NCBI GenBank assembly: GCA_002105175.1
Contig: MCGE01000023.1
Span: forward strand, 353,501-417,500
From: Absidia repens
Taxonomy: Eukaryota > Mucoromycota > Mucoromycetes > Mucorales > Cunninghamellaceae
DNA length: 64,000 nucleotides
Direction: 5' to 3'
A program made the position numbers and the translations under genes. Position 1 is the first letter of the stretch, and every line of letters begins with the position of its first letter. Positions 56,412-64,000 of the stretch are shown here, in pieces. The notes beneath the pieces are model-generated. The model had not been told where the DNA came from and did not search any database. It saw nothing but the letters and a program-made list of their open reading frames with translations.

Positions 56412-56945
56412 ATTCACTATTTATAATGATCAAGATTGAGATATAAAAAGATAGCAATACAAAAAAAAAAAAAAAAAAAAAAAAAAGAAAGGGTTACATT
56501 ACAGGCGATATTCAATCACCGCTATTTTTTTATGCCACACCTAACTGTTTGCCCCCCCCCCTGTTGTTTCCCGACTTCTTGATAAGATTACCTCAACCTC
56601 GAAGATGTGGATCGTCATTATATTTAAATTTTTATTTCACAGAAGCTTAAATCCCTTTTTATACAAGTTTTATACTATGATAAATTACCATAGCAAACCT
56701 TTTCAAAGCTGTGGCTCGTGGATGTTTTGGTTTTTCCTGTTATGGCAAAATTAAGGACACCGCCTGACAGTGTGGGTAAGGTAAATGCACTTTTACTTGG
56801 AATGATGAGTGCTAGATTTACAATTGTCCATCCTTTTTTCTTTTTACTTGGTGCCTAAAACAAATCTAGCTATGGGACATATGATATATCTTGATTTTAT
56901 TTCACATTCTTTCAAGTATTGTAGTATGATATTGTATCATACATT

Positions 56946-56989
<44 letters not shown>

Positions 56990-57960
56990 TCGAGGATCCA
57001 AAACAATGTTTTGATAACGTGGACTGAAACAGGGAGTTCAATATAAAACTGATGTGCTTATATCATATGAATACGTACATATGTATCATAAATAGGCATG
57101 TAAGCAATGACAGATAGTGTACAGTATCATATCCAGTACTATACCCGCGTCAATGATATTATGCCCGGAATATGATAACAATAATTTTCTGGAAAAAATC
57201 GACTGTTTGACTGTGAAATACCGTAATTTGAATAACGATGTTTTTTTTGGAGCCTCCTAGACATCATTCGTATGGGAGTTGGGAGAGTCCGCGAGGTTGG
57301 ACACAGATTCGGGGGGGGAGGATCCTCCTTTATATATGACAGAGATAGCGGGTTGAGCTATTAATGGAAAAGGTAAGTCTGTACAGGGATGAGTCCCGAG
57401 GGTTTGGGATTGATATGTGAAGTGATAGAGTGCTACAAGAAAAAACAGGGGAAATCAGCCTTTCTGTGACCTTTCGTGTAGTAAATTGGGGTTCAATAGG
57501 GTTAATAAGACATATATAGTCACCCTACAGCATCGAAATGCATTTTGGGTAAACTAAAAAAAAAAATCAAAGTAGGAGGGGTGCAGTTGGCGGGGGAGGG
57601 ATGTTCAGAATTTATCAATACAATACATACAACCAGTGACCCGATTGGCTTCAATTTTGTTTTAAATGGAAGACGATGAACAACCAAAGAACTTTTGTAC
57701 AGATATCTATCCCGCTCAAAATCAACCGTTTTTAGTATAATACCGAGTAAGTCATACAACTCGTCCAAAAAACATAAAAATAGAGACTAACGATTCCCAT
57801 TTTGCCCAATATCGTCTTCGTGAGGGAGCCTTAAACTATTGGAAAAACACAGCAAACCAATGAAATCGTCTAATTGAATCTGTATCCCCGGGACCCATAC
57901 CATCAACACACATCAAAACGCACTTCAAGCATTAGAGGTAGCATGACGAAGTCTATTGAA
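56412..57960. other. Intergenic, gene-poor, with a 47-base A run
   Basis: A poly(A) run (about 56461-56486) lies 50 bases upstream of the NNRD start. A second and the longest run of the window is at about 56947-56988. GTAC-containing words recur near 57115-57145. An ORF at 57520-57768 on the minus strand (MDELYDLLGIILKTVDFERD) has fair composition but no motif or partners and is not called. Confidence 0.45.
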
Positions 57961-58500
57961 GGAACGGAGGAGAGGTCAACACTAATCTACAGGATGATTG
58001 AAAAAGGGTATCTAATATATTGTACAATTCATACATGACATAGAAATTGTCAAAAGGTAAATCTTTTATTGAAATGTAACATCAGTCAACACTAATCTAC
58101 GGGGGAGGTACGATGGTCAAAAGGGAATCTCTTGTACTGAGAGAAACTAATGGGATACTTTTCATTGGAGCAAGTAAAAAGAAACATATTTTTTTAAATT
58201 TAGAAATAATACCGGAGCAAGCTAAGACTAAACTAAGCTAATGAAGGTTCCAAAAAAGCCAACTAATGGTGGTCACAAATCCTGAATCCAAAATGAAAGA
58301 GTTTCCCCATGCATCTTGTAATCCCTGAGCTGAAAACCCTTCTAAACTAGTCCTGACACTAATCTAGGATCACCAGAACTTCAAATAAGTTGAATGCTGA
58401 AGAAAAAATAGAAAGAAAAAAAGAAAATGAAAAGAAAGAGAGCGCAAAAATAAAATCTAAGCGAAAATGAAAAAACACGTGGGCGGGGTTGAAACAATTT
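57960..58500 (+). repeat. Dispersed repeat R1, copy 9
   Basis: Forward copy. It has AAATCTTTTATTGAAATGTA, GGGATACTTTTCATTGGAGC and CTAAGACTAAACTAAGCTAA-TGAAGGTTCC. The core reads AATCCAAAATGAAAGAGTTT, then CATGCATCTTGTAATCCCTG, CTTCTAAACTAGTCCTGACA and CTAATCTAGGATCACC. The GA-rich tail is at 58400-58460 and the end block is CACGTGGGCGGGGTTGAAAC. Similarity to copy 8 runs on to about 58580. Confidence 0.92.
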
Positions 58501-59113
58501 CTGTGGCCTTTTGAGTGCAAATGTAGTCTGATTTTTTTTTGTGAAAACTGTTTTCATTTCGATGGACAACGATCTTTCAGCACACCATTGACTTTCTAGA
58601 TACAGCATGGCTGCACATTCCAGAAAAAATTATATTACCCATAATCGTCATTGTGGGTCCCTGCTGTACAGTACAGTGCAGTACAATGTCTGAAAATTAT
58701 TCGAAATACTGGTGAACTTCTGTAACCGTGAAAAGAAACTCATTCTATTGTACTTCCATTTATGAGTGTGGGGTGTCTAAAGTTTATTTTTTGTGAGGGG
58801 CTTCTAAAGTTAAGTGGGAGTATGGAAATCATGGAGGAAAATGTAGATCGGAGATTGCACTACCCATGATTTTTATTTACTGCTCTGGAAAAATGGTATT
58901 AAATATTTTTTAGTCTTTCGGTCGGGGTTTAAACATAAAAAGTTGGCGGTCCCAGGGGGTCAACGCTTCCTCTCTCTTCTTGTCATAGATCATACTTTTT
59001 AGATTTTTTTTTTGGTAAGTTTTGTCTTATCATCTCATTTTGAATCCTTCTTCTTTTGATTGTGATGTCAATTTTACTTATACATTCAGTTTTCTTCCAA
59101 AAAAAAACAGACA
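58500..59113. other. Intergenic, promoter region of ATP4
   Basis: GTAC-rich words at about 58663-58689 (CTGTACAGTACAGTGCAGTA) resemble those at 5419 and 2370. Upstream of the ATP4 start there is a pyrimidine-rich stretch (58968-58982) and a T run (59004-59012). No gene is supported. Confidence 0.45.
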
Positions 59114-60221
59114 ATGGCTTTTCGATTGTTGACCAAGAACGCCGCTGGTAAGCATTGAAAAACAGAAACAAAACAAAACAACGCACTCATACCAATTCTC
59201 TTTGTAGTAGCTGCTACCTCTCGTCCTGCTGCTTTGAGCATTTCACGTAAAGCTGCTGGCACCACTTTGTAAGCTGAAAAAAAAATTGTATGGGCCAAGT
59301 CAATACAATATTAAATATTATGACAATAACATATTTTTATTCTTTCCTCTCTTTATAGTACTCGTGCCTACTCTGCTCCTGCTGACGCCAAAGGTAAATT
59401 TATTTGTACTATATATCGTTGAACATAGGAATATGTTATTAATTATTGTTTTGATATTTCTTAAACTGACAGTTGAAGAGAAGAAATCTAGCATTCTCGA
59501 CAGTCTTCCAGGTAGCTCTGGTGCTGCTAAGGCCGCTTACCTTACCACCGGTGCTGGTTTAGCCACTTTTTTGATCTCCAAGGAAATTTACATTGTGAAC
59601 GAAGAAACCTTGGTTCTCGTTGGTGCTGCTGGACTTCTGGGTGTTTTACTTCAATACCTCCGTGAGCCCTTCACCAACATGGGTAACGAACACATCAACG
59701 TAAGTAGTATGAACGGGGAAATAGAAGATGATGGTATGGCATAGAATTAATATCATTTTTTCTACGTATACATAAAGCGTATCAAATCTGTGTTGAACCA
59801 AGCTCGTGATGACCACAAGTCTGCTGTCCAAGAACGCATTGATCAAGTCGGCGAAATGAAGGATCTCGTTGATGTCACCAAGTCCCTCTTTGAAATCTCC
59901 CGTGAAACCGCCCAATTGGAAGCCCAAGCGTTTGAACTTAAGCAACAAGTTGCTGTGGCTCAAGAAGTCAAGAGCACTCTCGATTCTTGGGTTCGTCATG
60001 AAACCAGCGTCCGTGAACGCGAACAAAAGCAGTTGGCTGCCTACTTGATTGAAAAGATCCATAAGGACTTGCAAGATCCTACTATTCAACAACAAATCTT
60101 GGATCAAGCTGTTTTGGATGTGCAAAGTAAGTATGATAGATTGCTCGAAAAAGGATCAAGTAATTAACATTTTTCCGTTTCCTCGATATTATTCACTGTA
60201 GACGTTGCCAAGACCCATTAA
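59114..60221 (+). CDS. ATP4: Mitochondrial ATP synthase subunit 4 (b subunit of the peripheral stalk)
   Basis: Six exons: 59114-59147, about 59209-59268, 59360-59392, 59473-59700, about 59779-60123 and a final exon of about 20 bases ending NVAKTH at 60221. The N-terminus MAFRLLTKNAA-VAATSRPAALSISRKAAG is a mitochondrial targeting sequence (Arg, Ser, Ala, no acids). The mature part begins VEEKKSSILDSLPGSSGAAK. Two hydrophobic spans follow (AAYLTTGAGLATFLISKEIY and LVLVGAAGLLGVLLQYLREP). Then comes the long charged helix of the stator stalk (LNQARDDHKSAVQERIDQVG to QDPTIQQQILDQAVLDVQ). The total of about 240 residues fits Atp4. The stalk holds F1 still against the rotating c-ring. Tiny 5' exons and a tiny last exon are the main reason the gene could be missed. 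Confidence 0.95.
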
Positions 60222-60769
60222 GTTTAGAATATATTCATTCCGTCATCCCCTACTCCCCACTTTGTCATAGTATTTCTTTAGTTTTTGACTACCAATCAAT
60301 AAAAAAAAAAAACTTGTCTTTTTTTGTTTATTTATTACTGTTTTGCTCCTCCTGCGGTTGGGGTTGGATATCCAATAAACCGTGACATTATAATATTGCT
60401 ATGTCTTTGTTATATATGATCATCTTAATATTTAGGTCTACATTTTTATCCTTCTTTCCACAGTACTTTCCACCCTCATTGGCCCTCTTCAACATCATTA
60501 GTTATTTAAAAAACATCCATTCTTGTCACTGATTTGCATCTTCACGCCGTCCGACATCATCCCCCTTCCTCCCCCAATACAAAACAAAAACGAAGATTAT
60601 GCCCTTCAATTGTCATCTCAATAGAATACCACTCTTTTCCTTCATCACAATCAAAATAAAAATGATTCTTTATTGTTTCAAATGCGTGTATAAATTTTTA
60701 TTTTTATTATTATAATATATGCACATAAAAATACTTGTCTAAACTGAGATAAAAATTATACTAAGTATA
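60222..60769. other. Convergent 3' regions, ATP4 and SMAP-domain gene
   Basis: Holds the ATP4 3' end and, from about 60650, AT-rich sequence that is likely the 3' end of the minus-strand gene. No other gene is seen. Confidence 0.5.
60298..60303 (+). terminator. Polyadenylation signal of ATP4
   Basis: AATAAA about 77 bases after the stop, running directly into a poly(A) stretch. Confidence 0.5.
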
Positions 60770-61675
60770 CTAATTGAAGCCCAAACCGCCACGACGTCCC
60801 ATTTGCTGTTGTTTCCTAAATTGCAGTCCATCCTGAAATTGCTTTTCTAATTCACCCCTGATTCGATCACCTTCATCTTCATCAATGGCGCTTTTCAAAG
60901 AACCAAACAATCCACCCTTTTTCTTTTGCTTTGGCGTGGAGACGGAAGTGGCACCTTCGTCCTTTGGTTCAGTAGTATCATTGGTTGGTTTCTTGGCCCC
61001 GAGAAGTCGTAAAAATTTGTTCTTTTTCTGTTGATCGCCACCGAATGAAGCCTTATTCCAATCATTCCACCCTCCAGAAATAACCTATAGATTTGAAAAA
61101 TTCAAATACTCAAGTCAGTACTTCAAAGTGTTTTATCACCTTTCCTCTCTTCTGCCGCCTCCCCCCTTCCTCTGTTGACTGTACCTGTTCGTCTTCATTT
61201 TGAGTCGCAGCAGTAGACTTAGTATTCTGATTATCGACCGTAGACTTTTGTTTTTTCTTATCGTTTTCGCAAGACGCATGGTCGTCACGTTTGCGCTTCT
61301 TTTCCATAGCAGGCTCTGTGTCTGTTTAGGGTACAAAAAATAAAAAAATAAAAATGGTGAGCAGATAATTGTCACAATTCAATATCTCAGACTTACCTTG
61401 ATCTGTTTTTTCCTTCTTGCCCTTCTTTTCCTTTTTGTCCTTTTTCTCCTTTTTGTCTTTCTTTTCCTTTTTGTCTTTCTTGTCCTTTTTCTCTTTCTTG
61501 ACCTTCTTGATCTAAAAATGCAACAAAGAACATAAGAATTTAGACTTGTACTTACAGATCTCATGTTGAGCGTAATGATATTGGATGCACTTACCTTCTT
61601 CGAAGAGTCTTCAGTATCTTGATTCTGTGCAATCAACGTTTTCTCCTTCTTTTCTTTTTTGCTGCTGCTACCCAT
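60770..61675 (-). CDS. Lys-rich nuclear-type protein with C-terminal SMAP domain
   Basis: The start at 61675 (MGSSSKKEKKEKTLIAQNQD) leads through about four exons to a stop at 60770, roughly 250 residues. The N-terminal half is a run of KKEKKDKKDKKEKKDKK-type repeats followed by MEKKRKRDDHASCENDKKKQ, which would act as a nuclear or nucleolar localisation signal. The last exon reads VISGGWNDWNKASFGGDQQK, KNKFLRLLGAKKPTND and ends GELEKQFQDGLQFRKQQQMG-RRGGLGFN. W-x-x-A-x-F, KFLRLLGAKK and a closing GLGF are the marks of the SMAP (small acidic protein-like) domain. The molecular function of the domain is not established. The repeat DNA is a purine-rich strand of period about 6-12 bases and prone to length change. 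Confidence 0.8.
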
Positions 61676-61720
61676 GAAGTATTCAATCTAGATTTGTTAT
61701 TGTTGTGGCAAAACAAATGA

Positions 61721-61751
<31 letters not shown>

Positions 61752-62575
61752 CCCTTCACCAAAAAATATCGGATACATTTAATCCCCGCCGACTCAATTT
61801 CCAAATCGATCAGACCAACCCTTCCATTGCATCCCCCTTTGTTATTTATTTATTATTTTACAATACATAAAAACATATCAAAATTGAATAAAGTGTTGGT
61901 ACATAAATGTATTTTTTATTGTTTGATAAAATGATGTGCCTTATATATACTACATATAGTACCGTAAAATTGTGTGTGTGTGTGTGTGTGGGTTTGCAGA
62001 TGCAGTCGCAATAATGAATACAACATAAAAAAATAAAAAACAATGCAGAGATACTATCTACAATTTGTAAACTAATCAAGAGCCACTAACTGATACCGTT
62101 ACATTCATTTGGTCATCTCTATAATTCAAAATATATAATAAATGACTACTATTATGCTTCACAGCCTAACCGAAGTGCGACTTCCACTTACCATGACTTG
62201 ACACAATAATGAATTCTGGTATCCCACATTTTCCATTAAGCATGAAGTAGTAAACTTTACATTGATGATCCCATTCTAATGCAGAAAACTAGAGTCAATG
62301 GCTAATAATATAATTGATCCTGTAGCTACAAGCGAATACTGTTGAAAAAAAAAAAATAGTCAGCACGCTAATGTGCGTAATGTAGTCTAAAAGGCAATCA
62401 CCTAACGCCGAAATCTGCAGTATCAACTAACCAGTATGATATTTCAAAGAAATCGATAACTATAAAACATAGGGTTAGTAAGACCAAGTTTGACACGCCC
62501 CTCTGATTTATTACTTACAGATCCGTTTGACATATTGAGCCATCTCGCAATTCCCATCAAGATATGATCGATATA
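61676..62575. other. Intergenic with T run and microsatellite
   Basis: A 30-base T run (about 61722-61751) lies 50 bases upstream of the SMAP gene start on the coding side. A (GT)n run is at about 61971-61990. A poly(A) run lies near 62345-62357. I see no gene. Confidence 0.45.
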
Positions 62576-63215
62576 CTATCCATAGTTCATGATTGCAGCT
62601 ACTTCAGAATGCCAAATAATGGTTGACATGTCTCCGGATATAAATACAACTTTTTTCCGTCAGCGGTGAATTGATGGAATGTCATTGGACCGGCATAACC
62701 ATTGAAACGATTGATAAATTTTCCACGCAACACTATATGGGTTATCATACGACGAAATCAAACGAGGTAATGCAGTAAATACCGAGGCATTTCCATAACG
62801 TATTTTTTTTAATAACTTACTGGGTCACCTCCAAAGATTAAAAGTCGACGTACGAGCTATCAACACATTTATCCAGGATATGCTGATTGATTCACTATTG
62901 TTATGTATATAAAAGAATTATATATATCATTGGGATAAGCACTAATGGGTCTTACCGCATTTTCATTGAGATATCGTATCGTCATCCGTTTTCCATATGA
63001 GGACGCCACTATCCAATACCAACCGAAGCAACGTAATCATCGTCCAAAACGGGTGATACCACGGTCACTGAATCGGTATGGCCTTTCAATTCCAACAGCG
63101 TCAGTCAGTGGGCGTCCACTGCAAATAACTTTATTGTCACCTCCGTCATAGACAATGGTGTAAGCCTCGTTGTGATCTTGACAGTCGCATAGATATGTTT
63201 TTGATGATCTAAGAA
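62576..63215 (-). pseudogene. WD40-repeat gene, degraded
   Basis: The minus strand holds several WD40-like pieces in order but in different frames. They are SKTYLCDCQDHNEAYTIVYD with GGDNKVICSG; LELKGHTDSVTVVSPVLDDD with YVASVGIG, then a stop; GVLIWKTDDDTISQ, then a stop; a possible LVRRLLIFGGDP; MTFHQFTADGKKLYLY; and ISGDMSTIIWHSEVA with a stop at 62576. GH-x-DSV, ASVG, LIWKT and SGD-x-x-x-IIW are the repeat's usual GH and WD positions. Splice-donor-like GTAAGA and GTAAGT sites remain between pieces, so it was once an intron-containing gene. At least three frame breaks or stops are needed to link the pieces, so I call it broken. Assembly errors could produce the same picture. Confidence 0.55.
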
Positions 63216-64000
63216 GTCTTGTACTGAATCGTAGCCAAGTTCCAACACGTCTCAGTCTATTTCTGGAGGGCAGATGTCATAGCCAGACAAAAGGCTCCTA
63301 CTGTAAACAAAAAAGCTACGTGAATAACACATAACTCATATCTGTTTCATATATGCTGAGTGTTTTTATACCTTCCATGTCGTTTTTGTCATGGTTTTTC
63401 CATAGGCTACCGTGACAAACGGACTTGTTATTCTTCCATCGTGGCTTCTTGGAGATACATTTCAACGGTATCTTGTTTGTGTAGATAGTACATGTAAAAG
63501 CGGGAAAAGAGAGATGAGTTATAAATTTAATAAAAAGAATATAATGTATTTACCTAAGTTGACATAAACCTAGTAAAAAAGTTTATGCGGATGCGAATGG
63601 TTAAGGAAAGGGGTAAAAAAAAATCAGAGATCTATTTTCACCGGTGGTGTTTGGAGCGCTCTGATTGGATGGACGTACCTACCATATTAAGGTAAGGAAG
63701 GGCGGACCAATGGAAAAGTCCAATTATAAAAAAAAATGGAATAGTAAAAAAGGGAATGAGTTGAGAGAATGGATGACAAGGGAAAATAAAAACTAAAAAG
63801 AAAAAAAAAAAGATCCTTAAAGGATAAATCATCCGAATGGATTTTACCACGTGTAGAAGTGAAATAATAATAATAATAATAATAATATTAATAATGTAAA
63901 GGGGAAGAAGTTGAATGAGGAGAAGACTTAAAGGAGGAGTTTTTTTTTCTCTTTGTTTTCAACAATCAACAGTAGTCATCTTGATAATAATAAGAAATCC
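63216..64000. other. Right end of window, no supported gene
   Basis: Short minus-strand reading frames occur near 63380-63480, including SPFVTVAYGKTMTKTTWK followed by a GT. An (ATA)n microsatellite is at about 63866-63893. A GA-rich stretch lies at 63720-63810. A gene running off the right edge is possible but not supported. Confidence 0.35.

Noticed and set aside
57520..57768. Minus-strand 82-residue ORF beginning MDELYDLLGIILKTVDFERD
   Set aside because: Plausible first 45 residues, but it ends in a Phe-rich homopolymer translation and no neighbouring exon or family motif supports it.
63380..63480. C2-domain-like peptide SPFVTVAYGKTMTKTTWK on the minus strand
   Set aside because: Only about 18 residues resemble a C2 strand, and no continuing exon could be found to the left or right.

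Overview
This window is nuclear DNA from a filamentous fungus, most likely an early-diverging one of the Mucoromycota (Mucorales-like). The reasons are AT-rich DNA, many short GT-AG introns (about 60-110 bases), numerous long poly(A)/poly(T) tracts, and typical eukaryotic housekeeping genes with fungal features: Pex13 with SH3 domain, Atg22-type transporter, Snx4-type PX-BAR protein, Trm61, ATP synthase subunit 4 and mitochondrial uS14. The phylum assignment is inferred from protein character and gene structure; no rRNA or tRNA was found to confirm it. No virus, prokaryotic operon or CRISPR array is visible.

Layout. 1-3.5 kb: gene-poor, with a 13-bp minisatellite and two copies of a dispersed repeat (called R1 here). 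3.5-8.8 kb: WrbA/Pst2/Ycp4-like flavodoxin (-), PEX13 (+) and an SDR reductase (+). 8.8-10.8 kb: R1 copy. 10.8-13.7 kb: PIP 5-kinase (-). 14.9-15.5 kb: broken GCR1_C-type pseudogene. 16.7-18.5 kb: intronless Tcp11/Sok1-family gene (+). 19.0-20.9 kb: membrane UDP-glycosyltransferase (+). 21.4-22.1 kb: R1. 23.2-26.7 kb: two unrecognised genes. 27.3-29.1 kb: adenylyl cyclase-associated protein (+). 30.1-30.8 kb: R1. 30.8-35.8 kb: Atg22-like transporter and Snx4-like sorting nexin, adjacent on the minus strand. 36.2-36.7 kb: possible small spliced gene. 37.3-37.9 kb: inverted R1. 38.7-43.7 kb: mitoribosomal uS14m, a disordered protein (-), a divergent cyclophilin and DHFR. 44.4-47.7 kb: two adjacent multi-pass (about 7-TM) membrane proteins (-). 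47.9-49.1 kb: F-actin capping protein alpha (+). 49.9-50.5 kb: R1. 51.4-53.9 kb: a coiled-coil protein (-) divergent from TRM61 (+). 54.6-56.4 kb: NAD(P)H-hydrate dehydratase (-). 58.0-58.5 kb: R1. 59.1-60.2 kb: ATP4 (+). 60.8-61.7 kb: Lys-rich SMAP-domain protein (-). 62.6-63.2 kb: degraded WD40 sequence (-).

Functional themes. Eukaryotic neighbours are mostly unrelated, but several genes fall into shared processes. Actin and signalling: CAP/Srv2, CapZ alpha, PIP 5-kinase and the Sok1-like protein. Autophagy and endosome: Atg22-like and Snx4-like. Mitochondrion: uS14m and Atp4. Cofactor metabolism and repair: DHFR and NNRD. Several gene pairs are divergent with 180-600 bp between start codons, suggesting shared promoters.

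The most notable unexplained structures are the R1 repeat family (nine recognisable copies, all between genes), the GCR1_C pseudogene that may be a mobile-element remnant, a cyclophilin with about 65 extra residues between strands 1 and 2, the paired 7-TM genes, and introns whose donor sites run directly into long poly(A).
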